A stretch of DNA of 64,000 bases from Segnochrobactrum spirostomi (lineage in GTDB: Bacteria > Pseudomonadota > Alphaproteobacteria > Rhizobiales > Segnochrobactraceae). The position numbers and the translations under genes are program-made. The stretch lies in the NCBI RefSeq assembly GCF_009600605.1, contig NZ_VWNA01000001.1, forward strand, positions 1,528,490 to 1,592,489. The letters are read 5' to 3'. The notes below the pieces were generated by a model that saw nothing but the letters and a program-made list of their open reading frames with translations, was not told the origin of the DNA and searched no databases. This document shows positions 35,760-44,859 of this stretch, piece after piece; positions within the stretch are counted from its first letter, which is position 1, and each line of letters begins with the position of its first letter.

Positions 35760-36644
35760 TCAGCCCTTCAGGACCTCGACGAGCGTCTTGCCGAGGCGCG
35801 CGGGCGACGGCGAAACGCGGATGCCGGCGGCTTCCATCGCCTCGATCTTCGATTCCGAGCCGCCCGAGCCGCCCGAAATGATCGCACCGGCGTGTCCCAT
35901 GCGGCGGCCCGGAGGCGCCGTGCGGCCGGCGATGAAGCCGACCATGGGCTTCTTGCGGCCGCGCTTGGCCTCGTCCTTGATGAACTCGGCCGCGCGCTCC
36001 TCGGCGTCGCCGCCGATCTCGCCGATCATCACGATGGACTCGGTCTCGTCGTCGGCGAGGAACATCTCGAGCACGTCGATGAACTCGGTGCCCTTCACCG
36101 GATCGCCGCCGATGCCGACCGCCGAGGTCTGGCCGAGGCCTTCCTGCGAGGTCTGGAACACCGCCTCGTAGGTCAGCGTCCCGGAGCGCGACACGATGCC
36201 GACCTTGCCGCGACGGAAGATCGAGCCCGGCATGATGCCGATCTTGCACTCGCCCGCCGTCATCACGCCCGGGCAGTTCGGCCCGATCAGGCGCGACTTG
36301 GAGCCTTCGAGGGCGCGCTTCACCTTCACCATGTCGAGCACCGGAATGCCCTCGGTGATGCAGACGATGAGCGGGATCTCGGCGGCCACCGCCTCGAGGA
36401 TCGCGTCGGCGGCGCCCGGAGGCGGCACGTAGATGACGCTCGCGTCGGCGCCGGTCTTGTCGCGCGCCTCGGCGACGGTGTCGAACACCGGCAGGCCGAG
36501 ATGGGTCGAGCCGCCCTTGCCCGGCGAGGTGCCGCCGACGACCTTGGTGCCGTAGGCGAGCGCCTGCTCCGAATGGAACGTGCCGTTCTTACCCGTGAAG
36601 CCCTGGGTGATGACCTTGGTGTTCTTGTCGATCAGGATGGACAT
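35760..36644 (-). CDS. sucD: Succinyl-CoA synthetase alpha subunit
   Basis: A 294-residue subunit with an N-terminal CoA-binding Rossmann domain ([14 protein letters not shown] and GGTSPGKGG). The phosphohistidine lies in the [15 protein letters not shown] segment near residue 250. With SucC it converts succinyl-CoA and NDP to succinate and NTP. The ATG at 36644 overlaps the sucC stop by one base (TGATG), so translation is coupled and yields equal subunits. Confidence 0.96.
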   Translation of the reverse strand: MSILIDKNTKVITQGFTGKNGTFHSEQALAYGTKVVGGTSPGKGGSTHLGLPVFDTVAEARDKTGADASVIYVPPPGAADAILEAVAAEIPLIVCITEGIPVLDMVKVKRALEGSKSRLIGPNCPGVMTAGECKIGIMPGSIFRRGKVGIVSRSGTLTYEAVFQTSQEGLGQTSAVGIGGDPVKGTEFIDVLEMFLADDETESIVMIGEIGGDAEERAAEFIKDEAKRGRKKPMVGFIAGRTAPPGRRMGHAGAIISGGSGGSESKIEAMEAAGIRVSPSPARLGKTLVEVLKG

Positions 36645-37843
36645 CAGCGGGCTTCCTTCACGGCTTTGACGATCTTGGCCGCGGCATCGTCGAGATCGTC
36701 GGCCGGGATGACGTTGAGACCAGACTCGGTGAGGATCTTCTTGCCGAGCTCGACATTGGTGCCTTCGAGGCGCACGACGAGCGGAACCTGGAGGCCGACT
36801 TCCTTCACCGCCGCGATCACGCCTTCCGCGATGATGTCGCAGCGCATGATACCGCCGAAGATGTTGACTAGGATGCCCTGCACGTTCGGATCGGCGGTGA
36901 TGATCTTGAAGGCCGCGGTGACCTTCTCCTTGCTGGCGCCGCCGCCGACGTCGAGGAAGTTCGCCGGCTCCTCGCCGTAGAGCTTGATGATGTCCATCGT
37001 CGCCATGGCGAGGCCGGCACCGTTGACCATGCAGCCGATGGTGCCGTCGAGGGCGATGTAGGACAGGTCGTACTTGGAGGCCTCGATCTCCTTGGCGTCC
37101 TCTTCCGTCGTGTCGCGCAAGGAGACGACGTCCGGGTGACGGTAGAGCGCGTTCGAGTCGAACGAGACCTTGGCGTCGAGGCACTTGAGCTGACCGTCCT
37201 TGGTGACGATCAGCGGGTTGATCTCGAGCATCGCCATGTCCTTCTCGACGAAGGCGCGATAGAGCTTCGAGACGAGATCGCCGGCCTGCTTGGCGAGCTC
37301 GCCGGTGAGGCCGAGGGCATGGGCCACGGTGCGGCCGTGGTGGGGCATCGCGCCGGTCGCCGGGTCGATCGAGAAGGTGACGATCTTCTCGGGCGTGTTG
37401 TGGGCGACTTCCTCGATGTCCATGCCGCCCTCGGTCGAGACGACGAAGGCGACGCGGCCGGTGGCGCGGTCGACGAGGATCGAGAGGTAGAACTCCTTCT
37501 CGATGTCCGAGCCGTCCTCGATGTAGAGGCGGTTGACCTGCTTGCCGGCCGGGCCGGTCTGGATCGTGACGAGGGTGTTGCCGAGCATCTGGGCGGCGAA
37601 GGTCTTCACCTCGTCGACGCTCTTGGCGAGGCGCACGCCGCCCTTCTCGCCGGCGGCCTCTTCCTTGAACTTGCCCTTGCCGCGGCCACCGGCGTGGATC
37701 TGCGACTTCACCACCCAGAGCGGTCCGCCGAGCGACTGCGCGGCGGCGACGGCTTCATCGGGCGAGAAGATGGGCACGCCGCGCGACACGGGCGCGCCGT
37801 ACTCCCGCAGGATCGCCTTGGCCTGGTATTCGTGGATGTTCAT
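36644..37843 (-). CDS. sucC: Succinyl-CoA synthetase beta subunit
   Basis: A 399-residue ATP-grasp subunit. It opens with [16 protein letters not shown] and contains [14 protein letters not shown], which binds nucleotide, and [12 protein letters not shown] plus [15 protein letters not shown] in the C-terminal power-helix domain. It is the first gene of the operon sucC-sucD-sucA-sucB. In many Rhizobiales mdh stands just upstream; here it is absent and a leader with a terminator-like hairpin precedes sucC. Confidence 0.96.
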   Translation of the reverse strand: MNIHEYQAKAILREYGAPVSRGVPIFSPDEAVAAAQSLGGPLWVVKSQIHAGGRGKGKFKEEAAGEKGGVRLAKSVDEVKTFAAQMLGNTLVTIQTGPAGKQVNRLYIEDGSDIEKEFYLSILVDRATGRVAFVVSTEGGMDIEEVAHNTPEKIVTFSIDPATGAMPHHGRTVAHALGLTGELAKQAGDLVSKLYRAFVEKDMAMLEINPLIVTKDGQLKCLDAKVSFDSNALYRHPDVVSLRDTTEEDAKEIEASKYDLSYIALDGTIGCMVNGAGLAMATMDIIKLYGEEPANFLDVGGGASKEKVTAAFKIITADPNVQGILVNIFGGIMRCDIIAEGVIAAVKEVGLQVPLVVRLEGTNVELGKKILTESGLNVIPADDLDDAAAKIVKAVKEAR

Positions 37844-37870
37844 TGAGCGGCTCCGACTGAAATCCCGGCT

Positions 37871-37907
37871 GCCAAAAAGAAGCCGGCGCTCGCGAGGAGC
37901 GCCGGCT
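37871..37907 (-). terminator. Rho-independent terminator in the sucC leader
   Basis: An 11-base perfect stem (AGCCGGCGCTC with 37897-37907), five-base loop and TCTTTTTGG tail on the minus strand end 28 bases before the sucC ATG. Either it ends a short upstream transcript or it attenuates the suc operon. The zapE gene ends over 400 bases further on, so it is unlikely to be zapE's own terminator. Confidence 0.8.
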
Positions 37908-38317
37908 CGATGGATCTTGCGGCAACGAACGGACCGCGCGCCGGACGCACCGCTTGGAGGCGGCGCGCCGGGCTCGCTTGTCGGAGTTCGATCCCGCGAG
38001 AGGAAAAGCGTGCGCCGGCGAGAACGCCCGGCACGCAGAAACGAAGAGAAGGCACCGCGGCGCTGACGGCCCCACGGACCGGCGACGCGGCAGGGCTGCC
38101 GGCACGGTCCGAGGCGATCAACACGGTCGTCTTGCGCGCCATGTCTTGCGAGCTTCCCTTTACGTAAGGTGCAGCGACCCTGCGATGCGGTAGGTCGTCA
38201 CTACTCCCTTTGGCACCGCCGTTCAAGACGCGGTCGGCGAGAATCACAACCGGCAGCGCGCCCCATAGACCACCCCGGGAGCGCGGCCTGGGCCGCCTCG
38301 CCGTGGCGACCTGCCGT
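37908..38317. other. Leader/intergenic region between zapE and sucC
   Basis: No supported gene is seen. On the minus strand a frame begins with [11 protein letters not shown] at about 38142, faintly like the MARKKIALIGAGQIGG start of malate dehydrogenase, but it diverges at once and runs into the terminator hairpin. The region probably contains the suc operon promoter and a long untranslated leader. Confidence 0.4.
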
Positions 38318-39481
38318 TCACGTCATCGGGGGCGCTTCGGTCTCGGCAAGATAGGCGCCGGAGCGCATTTCGATGAGACGGGACGCAGTGCGCTGGAATT
38401 CGAAGCCCTCGGTCCCCTCGGACCCGGCGTAGAGCCGGTCGGGCTCGGCGGCCGCCGAGACGATGAGGCGGACATGGCCGTCGTAGAGGGCGTCGATCAG
38501 GATGATGAAACGCTTCGCCTCGTTGCGGGTGTCCGGCCCGAGCAGCGGAACCCCGGCGAGCAGGATGGTGTGATAACGCCGGGCGATCGTGAGATAATCA
38601 TGAGGACCGAGCGCCGCCTCGCAGAGATCGCGGAAATGGAAGCGGGCGACGCCGCCCGCCGCCTCCGGCACCGGCACCCGCCGCCCGTCCACCTCAAGCG
38701 CCTCCGGCTTGCCGCGCGGCAGGCCGGTCAAGGCGCGGAACAGGCGGTCGAGCGCGGTATCGGCGGAGGAATCGAGCGGGGTGAAATAGACCCGCTCGCC
38801 GGCGAGCTTCTCGAGCCGATAATCCTCCTTGGCGTCGAGCCGCACCACCTCGACATGCTCCTTGAGGAGCGCGATGAAGCCGAGGAAATGGCCGCGGTTG
38901 ATGCCGTCGCGATAGAGATCGTCCGGGGCGACGTTGGAGGTCGCGATCAGCGTAACGCCGCGGGCGAACAATTCTGTGAAGAGGCGGCCGAGGATCATCG
39001 CGTCGGCGATGTCGGTGACGGCGAACTCGTCGAAGCAGAGCACCGCCGTCTCCGCGGCGAGGGCGGCGGCGACGGGCGGCACCGGATCGTCGCCCTTCAG
39101 GCTGCCGTCGGCGATCGCCTGCCGCACCGTGCGGATGCGGGCGTGGATGTCCTGCATGAAGGCGTGGAAATGGATGCGCGTCTTCCGCGGCTGCGGCAGC
39201 GCGGCGAAGAAGAGGTCCATCAGCATGGTCTTGCCGCGGCCGACCTCGCCCCAGATGTAGAGACCGCGCACCGGTGCGGTCTGCGGCTTGCCGCGGCCGA
39301 ACAGCCAGCCGAGCGAGCTCTTCTTCGAGGCGAGCGGCACAGCGCCGAGGGCGTCCGCGAGCCCGTCGAGCTTGTCAGCGATCGCGATTTGCGCCGCATC
39401 CCGCGCGATTTCGCCCGCCGCCACCATCGCCGCGTAGCGATCGGCCACGCGATGGCCGGGCGTCACCAGCCGCTCGTTCAT
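38318..39481 (-). CDS. zapE: Cell division protein ZapE / AFG1-like ATPase
   Basis: A 387-residue P-loop ATPase. Walker A is GEVGRGKTML near residue 78, Walker B is VLCFDEF near residue 148, and the sensor SNVAPDDLYRDGINR follows. ZapE associates with the Z-ring in E. coli and is related to mitochondrial AFG1/LACE1. Start at 39481 (MNERLVTPG), with a weak GGAA upstream. In Rhizobiales it commonly lies beside the mdh-suc cluster, as seen here for suc. Confidence 0.92.
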   Translation of the reverse strand: MNERLVTPGHRVADRYAAMVAAGEIARDAAQIAIADKLDGLADALGAVPLASKKSSLGWLFGRGKPQTAPVRGLYIWGEVGRGKTMLMDLFFAALPQPRKTRIHFHAFMQDIHARIRTVRQAIADGSLKGDDPVPPVAAALAAETAVLCFDEFAVTDIADAMILGRLFTELFARGVTLIATSNVAPDDLYRDGINRGHFLGFIALLKEHVEVVRLDAKEDYRLEKLAGERVYFTPLDSSADTALDRLFRALTGLPRGKPEALEVDGRRVPVPEAAGGVARFHFRDLCEAALGPHDYLTIARRYHTILLAGVPLLGPDTRNEAKRFIILIDALYDGHVRLIVSAAAEPDRLYAGSEGTEGFEFQRTASRLIEMRSGAYLAETEAPPMT

Positions 39482-39561
39482 GATCGTTCCACTCAAGGCG
39501 GCGGGGAAGGGTCGGGAGGCCCGCCGCAATCGGCGCGACCTTTAGGCCGCCGCCAATCCTT

Positions 39562-39621
39562 CGGCAAGACACCCGTCGGCAGGACACCCGTCAGCAAGAC
39601 ACTCGTCAGCAAGACACCCGT
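39562..39621. repeat. Four tandem 15-base repeats
   Basis: The unit CGGCAAGACACCCGT occurs four times in a row with one to three changes per copy. It lies in the intergenic space 81 bases before the zapE start on zapE's promoter side. Because the unit is a multiple of three it stays open in several frames, but no supported gene contains it. Confidence 0.85.
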
Positions 39622-39905
39622 CGGCGAACCGACGCTTCGGCGGCGCGCACCGCTCGCCAAGCCGTGACCGCCTCCCCGAAGCCACCCCCTTGCGGAACGG
39701 GCGCATCAGGGAGGTAGGCTCGACGGTGATAGGGTCTCGCGGAAGATGAGCCTCCGGGCCTTGTCTCGAGCGGCGGCGGCCACACATCCTCACGGCAACC
39801 GCCGTCTTCTTCCCCGGAATCGCCGCGGGCCCGTCTCGCCCGCAGGGTTCCGGCCCCCCATCCGCCGCGGCGTCCGCCCGGCCTCCACGAACCGAGGACC
39901 TTCTC
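39622..39905. other. Promoter region of the aldo/keto reductase gene
   Basis: No gene is recognised. Frames that cross it lack domain matches. The segment just before 39906 has CGAGGACC as a ribosome-binding site for the reductase. Confidence 0.35.
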
Positions 39906-40805
39906 ATGGCCAAACTCGACGCGGCCCAATCGGGCCATTTCCAGATCGGTGGCGATCTGACCGTCAACCGGCTCGGCTTCGGCGCCATGCGCATCACCGG
40001 CCCGGGCATCTGGGGCGATCCGGAAGACGAGGCGGAGGCGATCCGTACCCTGCAACGGCTGCCCGAAATCGGCGTCAACTTCATCGACACGGCGGATTCC
40101 TACGGGCCGGACGTCTCCGAGATTCTGATCCGCGACGCCCTCCACCCTTACGAAGGCGTCGTCATCGCCACCAAGGGTGGCCTCCTGCGCACCGGGCCGA
40201 ACGTCTGGGTGCCGCTCGGCCGGCCGGATTATCTGCGCCAGCAGGTGCACATGAGCCTGCGCCATCTCGGCGTCGAGCGGATCGACCTCTGGCAGCTCCA
40301 CCGCATCGACCCGACCGTGCCGCGCGACGAGCAGTTCGGCGTCATCAAGGAATTCCTCGATCAGGGCCTGATCCGGCATGCGGGCTTGAGCGAGGTCTCC
40401 GTCGAGGACATCGAGGCGGCCTCCAAGGTGTTCAAGGTCGCGACGGTGCAGAACCGCTACAACCTGATCGACCGCGCCCACGAGGCGGTGCTCGATTATG
40501 CGGAAGCCAACGGCATCGGCTTCATCCCCTGGTTCCCGCTCGCGGCGGGTGATCTCGCCAAGCCCGGCACGGTGCTCGACACCATCGCCCACCGCCACGA
40601 GGCGAGCCCGTCGCAGATCGCCCTCGCCTGGGTATTGAAGCGCAGCCCGGTGATGCTGCCGATCCCCGGCACCTCCAAGGTCAAGCACCTCGAGGACAAC
40701 GTGGCGGCGGCCACGATCAGCCTCGACGACGAGGAATTCGCCGCTCTCGACCGCGAAGGCCGCGCCGCCTTCGAGCGCGGCGGACCCCGCCTGCCGCCGC
40801 GCTAA
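39906..40805 (+). CDS. Aldo/keto reductase
   Basis: A 299-residue NADPH-dependent oxidoreductase with the (beta/alpha)8 fold. The catalytic tetrad is visible: Asp and Tyr in FIDTADSYG, Lys in VIATKGG and His in LWQLHRID. The C-terminal cofactor segment [16 protein letters not shown] is typical. It belongs to the group of small AKRs that reduce aldehydes and ketones; the substrate is unknown. It converges on the PhnD-like gene with a 16-base gap. Confidence 0.9.
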   Translation: MAKLDAAQSGHFQIGGDLTVNRLGFGAMRITGPGIWGDPEDEAEAIRTLQRLPEIGVNFIDTADSYGPDVSEILIRDALHPYEGVVIATKGGLLRTGPNVWVPLGRPDYLRQQVHMSLRHLGVERIDLWQLHRIDPTVPRDEQFGVIKEFLDQGLIRHAGLSEVSVEDIEAASKVFKVATVQNRYNLIDRAHEAVLDYAEANGIGFIPWFPLAAGDLAKPGTVLDTIAHRHEASPSQIALAWVLKRSPVMLPIPGTSKVKHLEDNVAAATISLDDEEFAALDREGRAAFERGGPRLPPR

Positions 40806-40821
40806 TTCCGCGGCGCGGCCT

Positions 40822-41562
40822 TTACGTACCGGCCGGCAGTTCGTTCAGCTCGTGAAAGAAATAGTGAACGTCGGCATAGAGGAAGGGTTTGAAGCAGCCA
40901 TAGATCGACGACCACGGCGGCACCCAGCGTACGAGGGCCTCCGTCAGCGCTGCGCGGAGCACCGGATCAAGGTCGTGCCTCGCGACGACGATGGCTGGCT
41001 TGCCGTGGTCATAACGGTCGATGATCTTCGTCGTCGCAGCGTTGGCCGGGTTGGTGCGCCAGACGTCCTCCGGGACCATGGTCGAGCGGACCTCGCCGTT
41101 GATCACCGCATCGATCTGCCCCTGCCACGCCCTGACCGGCCGCATGTCCAAGAAGCCGGCGAAGGGAATTCCCTTCGCCGTCAACATCACCGCAGGCGGG
41201 AAATAGCTCGAGGTGCAAGACTTGTTGATGTAGCCGTAGGTCGTCCCTTTGAGATCGATCAGTCCAGTCGCAGGATCGTCCTGCCGCACCACGAGCACAC
41301 TCGGCATATCGGTGAGGCCGGTGAATTTCGAGGTGGGGATGACGAGGCCGCGATAGTGCCAATCACCTCGCTGCAGGAAGCGATGATAGTCGGCCGATGG
41401 AATGAACGCGAGGTCGGGCTCGTGCGCTGCGATTTTCCGGCCGATAGAGGGCAAATCAGTCGACCCCTCGACGGAAATGTCGAAGTCACGCAACACCGTA
41501 GCCACCTCGCGATCTTTGGTATCGATCGGTAGGTTCGTATCGATCAGAAATTTATAGCCCAC
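40822..41562 (-). CDS. PhnD-like periplasmic-binding-protein fold protein without signal peptide
   Basis: A 246-residue protein of the phosphate/phosphonate-binding (PhnD) family: LPSIGRKIAAHEPDLAFIPSADYHRF, LKGTTYGYINKSCTSSYFPPAVML and a DAVINGEV segment correspond to the two lobes. It starts MGYKFLIDTNLP with no signal peptide, and no ABC permease or ATPase gene is near. It could be a cytosolic sensor or enzyme that uses this fold, or a protein with a missed start. A perfect inverted repeat 21 bases upstream suggests tight control. Function is unknown. Confidence 0.6.
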   Translation of the reverse strand: MGYKFLIDTNLPIDTKDREVATVLRDFDISVEGSTDLPSIGRKIAAHEPDLAFIPSADYHRFLQRGDWHYRGLVIPTSKFTGLTDMPSVLVVRQDDPATGLIDLKGTTYGYINKSCTSSYFPPAVMLTAKGIPFAGFLDMRPVRAWQGQIDAVINGEVRSTMVPEDVWRTNPANAATTKIIDRYDHGKPAIVVARHDLDPVLRAALTEALVRWVPPWSSIYGCFKPFLYADVHYFFHELNELPAGT

Positions 41563-41582
41563 GTTGCAACCCCCCGTTTGCC

Positions 41583-41606
41583 ATGTTCAGGTTCTGTCCT
41601 GAACAT
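41583..41606. promoter_or_regulatory. Perfect inverted repeat ATGTTCAGG-N6-CCTGAACAT
   Basis: Nine-base arms with a six-base spacer, immediately upstream of the PhnD-like gene. It is likely an operator for a dimeric regulator. It also contains GTTC-N7-GTCC, near the alphaproteobacterial SOS box GTTC-N7-GTTC, but not a match. Confidence 0.55.
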
Positions 41607-41771
41607 CCTGCTATTTGCTGAGACTAACCTCGCGTCGAGCACAACACCAAGGGTCATGAGATCAGGCCATGACGTGCGGATCCGGATCTCGCCACTCCGA
41701 GGGGGAGGACTGTTCGCGGTTCACCGTCACGCCCCCTTGCCAAGCCCCGCCTCCTCGTCGATATAGGGGGC

Positions 41772-41868
41772 GGGAGGTTGGTGGTGGACGAGCCACTCGC
41801 CAACCGGGTCAGGTCCGGAAGGAAGCAGCCCCAACGAGCCCCGGCACGGGTCATCGTGCCAGCCTCCC
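41772..41868 (+). ncRNA. ffs: Bacterial small signal recognition particle RNA (4.5S)
   Basis: The universally conserved SRP loop is present as GGTCAGGTCCGGAAGGAAGC at 41807-41826 together with its facing strand, and the ends pair as GGGAGG with CCTCCC. It is about 97 nt, the size of the short bacterial form. Its RNA binds Ffh to guide membrane proteins to the translocon. It stands 30 bases upstream of dnaX, the normal alphaproteobacterial arrangement. The ends are estimated from the closing stem. Confidence 0.95.
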
Positions 41869-41898
41869 ACCTCGCCACCTCGCCTTCCGGGATCGCGC

Positions 41899-43818
41899 AT
41901 GCACGGTGACGGTTCGGACCTCATCGGTAAAGAGCCGCGTGTCCCGGCGCCGGGTGCGCCCGCCGACGAGCCGAGCTTCCTGCCGGCCGAGCCCGCGCCC
42001 AAGGCCGCAGCGGCGACCGCGCCCTACCGGGTGCTTGCCCGCAAATACCGCCCCCGCTCCTTCGACGACCTGATCGGCCAGGAGCCGATGGTGCGCACGC
42101 TTTCGAACGCCTTCGAGAGCGGCCGCATTCCGCAGGCCTGGATGCTGACCGGCGTGCGCGGCGTCGGCAAGACGACCACCGCCCGCATTCTCGCCCGCGC
42201 GCTCAATTATGTGGTGCCCGGCGAGATCGACCGTCCGACGGTGAAGCTGCCCCGCCTCGGCCTCCATTGCGAGGCGATCATGGAGGGCCGCCATGTCGAC
42301 GTGATCGAGATGGACGCCGCCTCCCACACCTCGATCAACGACATCCGCGAGATCACCGAGGCCTCCCGCTACAAGCCGGTGAGCGCCCGCTACAAGGTCT
42401 ACATCGTCGACGAGGTGCACATGCTCTCGACGGCGGCCTTCAACGGGCTCCTGAAGACGCTCGAGGAGCCGCCCGAGCACGTGAAGTTCGTGTTCGCGAC
42501 GACCGAGATCCGCAAGGTGCCGGTCACGGTGCTGTCGCGTTGCCAGCGCTTCGACCTGCGCCGCATCGATGCCGACGTGCTCGTCACCCATCTGACCCGG
42601 ATTGCTGCGGCCGAGGGCGTGACGGTGGACGACGAGGCGCTCGCCCTGGTCGCCCGCGCCGCCGAGGGCTCGGTGCGCGATTCCCTCTCCCTGCTCGATC
42701 AGGCGATCGCCCACGGCGGCGGCCGCGTCACCGGGACGGACCTGCGCGCGATGCTCGGCCTCGCCGACCGCGCCCGCGTCATCGACCTCTTCGAGCACGT
42801 GATGCGCGGCGACGCCGCCGCTGCCCTCGCCGAACTCAAGGCGCAATACGACGTCGGCGCCGACCCAGCGGTCGTGCTGACCGATCTCTCCGCCTTCGTC
42901 CACCTGGTGACGCGCCTCAAGCTGGTGCCGGACGCCGCCCGCGACGCGAGCCTCACCGAGGCCGAGCGGCTGCGCGGCGCCGATTTCGCCGGCCGCCTCC
43001 CGATCCCGGTCTTGAGCCGCGCCTGGCAATTGCTGCTCAAGGGCATCGCCGAGGTGCAGGGCGCCGCCCGCCCCCTCGCCGCGGCCGAGATGGTGCTGAT
43101 CCGTCTCGCCTACACCGCCGATCTGCCGACGCCCGACGAGGCGATGCGGCTCTTGCGCGACGGCGGCGATCTCTCAGGCCGCGGCGGCTCCGGCGCGCCG
43201 TCGGGCGGGAATGGCGGTAGCGGCGCCGGCCCGCGCGCCGCGCTCAAGGTCGCGGCGGAGGGGGCCGGCGGGTCGCGCCCGTTCGCCGCGGCCGCGCCGC
43301 AAGCCCAGGCCGAGACCGCACGCGCCGCGGCCGGCCCGGCCCTCGCTTCGCTCGCCGACATCGCCGAGCTCTGTTCGGCGAAGCGCGACATTCGTCTGAA
43401 ATTCGCCGTCGAACGGCAGATGCGGCTGATGCGTCTCGAAGCCGGCCGCATCGAGTTCGAGCCGACGCCGGACGCCCCGCCCGACCTCGCCGGCGAACTC
43501 GGCCGCAAGCTGAGCGACTGGACCGGCACCCGCTGGATCGTCACCGTGACGCGGGGCGCGAGCACCCGCACGCTGCACGAGGAGCGCACCGAGGCGGCCG
43601 CCCGCTCGATCGACGACGCCCGCAACGACCCCCTCGTCGCCGCCGTGCTCGCCCGCTTCCCCGGCGCGTCGGTGGTGGATGTGCGGATCAACGGGGAAGA
43701 GCCGGCCGCCGCCGTCCTCGCCCCGGTGCGCGAGCGCGACGAGTTCGACGACGACAACGCCTCCGACGGCCACGACGACCTCGCCTTCGACGCCGATTTC
43801 AACTTCGACAAGCTCTAA
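41899..43818 (+). CDS. dnaX: DNA polymerase III subunit gamma/tau
   Basis: A 639-residue clamp-loader subunit. The N-terminal AAA+ ATPase shows YRVLARKYRPRSFDDLIGQEPMV, Walker A GVRGVGKTTTA, Walker B VYIVDEVHMLS and the SRC motif SRCQRFDLRR. The zinc-binding loop keeps only one Cys (LGLHCEAI), where E. coli has four. A Gly/Ala-rich linker precedes a C-terminal tau domain. No A-rich slippery site is evident, so a separate gamma form by frameshifting is not expected. Downstream ybaB and recR complete the usual neighbourhood, though with inserted genes. Confidence 0.95.
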   Translation: MHGDGSDLIGKEPRVPAPGAPADEPSFLPAEPAPKAAAATAPYRVLARKYRPRSFDDLIGQEPMVRTLSNAFESGRIPQAWMLTGVRGVGKTTTARILARALNYVVPGEIDRPTVKLPRLGLHCEAIMEGRHVDVIEMDAASHTSINDIREITEASRYKPVSARYKVYIVDEVHMLSTAAFNGLLKTLEEPPEHVKFVFATTEIRKVPVTVLSRCQRFDLRRIDADVLVTHLTRIAAAEGVTVDDEALALVARAAEGSVRDSLSLLDQAIAHGGGRVTGTDLRAMLGLADRARVIDLFEHVMRGDAAAALAELKAQYDVGADPAVVLTDLSAFVHLVTRLKLVPDAARDASLTEAERLRGADFAGRLPIPVLSRAWQLLLKGIAEVQGAARPLAAAEMVLIRLAYTADLPTPDEAMRLLRDGGDLSGRGGSGAPSGGNGGSGAGPRAALKVAAEGAGGSRPFAAAAPQAQAETARAAAGPALASLADIAELCSAKRDIRLKFAVERQMRLMRLEAGRIEFEPTPDAPPDLAGELGRKLSDWTGTRWIVTVTRGASTRTLHEERTEAAARSIDDARNDPLVAAVLARFPGASVVDVRINGEEPAAAVLAPVRERDEFDDDNASDGHDDLAFDADFNFDKL

Positions 43819-43842
43819 GGAGCCGAGCGCGGCAACCCGCGC

Positions 43843-44460
43843 TCACGCCGCAGCGCGGGGATCGACCTCGCGCACGTCGAGAATCCGATCGATCAGCCCC
43901 CATTCCTGCGCTTCCTCAGCGGTCATGAAGCGGTCGCGGTCCATGGCCGTCTCGAATTCGGCATAAGATCGGCCGCAATGCTCGGCGTAGAGCCGCGTCA
44001 TGCGATGCTTGATGCGCTTGATCTCCTCGGCGTGGATGAGCACGTCCGATGCCTGCCCCTGGTAGCCGCCCAAGGGCTGGTGGACGAGGATGCTGCTGTT
44101 CGGCAAAGCGGCCCGCTCGCCAGGCGCCCCCGCCATCAGCAGAAACGACCCCATCGACCGTGCGGTCCCCATGCACAGCGTGTGGACGGGCGGCCGGACA
44201 TATCGCATCGTATCGTACATCGCGAAGCCGCTCGTCACCATGCCGCCGGGCGAATTGATGTACAGATAGATCGGCTTATTTGGATTCTCCGCTTCCAGAA
44301 ATAGAAGCTGCGCGCAGACCAGCGCCGACACGTCGTCGTTCACCTCACCATTCAGGAATATGATCCGTTCGCGTAGCAGCCTCGAATAGATATCGAAGGC
44401 CCGCTCTCCGCGGCTGGACTGTTCAACGACCATGGGGACGAGTTGCATCATCTCGCGCAT
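43843..44460 (-). CDS. clpP: ClpP family serine protease (second type)
   Basis: A 205-residue ClpP. Catalytic Ser102 is in GTARSMGS, His127 in LVHQPLGG, and an Asp lies in the [18 protein letters not shown] region. Arg101 replaces the Ala usual before the Ser. Start at 44460 ([11 protein letters not shown]) with GGAG upstream. The gene stands apart from tig, clpX and lon, which points to a ClpP paralogue beside the main housekeeping copy that is presumably elsewhere. It would form a tetradecameric chamber fed by a Clp ATPase. Confidence 0.88.
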   Translation of the reverse strand: MREMMQLVPMVVEQSSRGERAFDIYSRLLRERIIFLNGEVNDDVSALVCAQLLFLEAENPNKPIYLYINSPGGMVTSGFAMYDTMRYVRPPVHTLCMGTARSMGSFLLMAGAPGERAALPNSSILVHQPLGGYQGQASDVLIHAEEIKRIKHRMTRLYAEHCGRSYAEFETAMDRDRFMTAEEAQEWGLIDRILDVREVDPRAAA

Positions 44461-44503
44461 AGCGAACTCCGGCTTGCGAAGAATTGAGGGGCGAGGCGCG
44501 ATG

Positions 44504-44859
44504 TCAGGCGGCGAGCATGACGGGGCCGTCGCGATTGGCGGCAAGCCTGATCATGCGGGCGGCCCGCTCGTCGGTGAGGCGGTGGATGATCTGCAGCCGG
44601 GTCCCCCGGCGGCGTTCGGCATGATGCAGAGCGTCACGATGCTTTCGAGGAAAGGGGGCTGCGGATCGCGAACCCGGTAGGACACCGCCTCGCCGGGCTC
44701 GATCGAAATCGCTTCGGCCCCCGCGAGCAACTTCGCCGGAAGCCAGCGCTCGCGCAGTTCGGACACGCTGATCGCGCGCCACACCTTCTGCGGCGGCTCG
44801 TCGAGATCATATTCGAGCGCGACGCTGATCGGGCTCGCCTCGTCCGTCCGGTCGTTCAT
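44504..44859 (-). pseudogene. SRPBCC (AHSA1-like) domain protein, frameshifted
   Basis: The first part MNDRTDEASPISVALEYDLDEP... through LESIVTLCIMPNAAG is continued only in another frame by [33 protein letters not shown]. Restoring one base in the G run at 44602-44607 joins them into about 118 residues of an SRPBCC/AHSA1 protein. Its ATG overlaps the ArsR stop (ATGA), the classic ArsR-SRPBCC pair. The break is a single missing base in a homopolymer and may be a sequencing error. The ligand of such proteins is usually unknown. Confidence 0.8.

Noticed and set aside
37840-38142. A possible mdh-like or novel gene beginning [11 protein letters not shown] upstream of sucC
   Set aside because: Similarity to malate dehydrogenase stops after a few residues and the frame crosses a terminator hairpin; kept only as a hint of a lost gene.
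41583-41606. SOS box (LexA site) upstream of the PhnD-like gene
   Set aside because: The alphaproteobacterial box needs GTTC-N7-GTTC; here the second half is GTCC, and the perfect nine-base palindrome is a better description.
43100-43300. Programmed frameshift in dnaX to make gamma
   Set aside because: No A-rich slippery heptamer is seen; the region is a GC-rich Gly/Ala linker.
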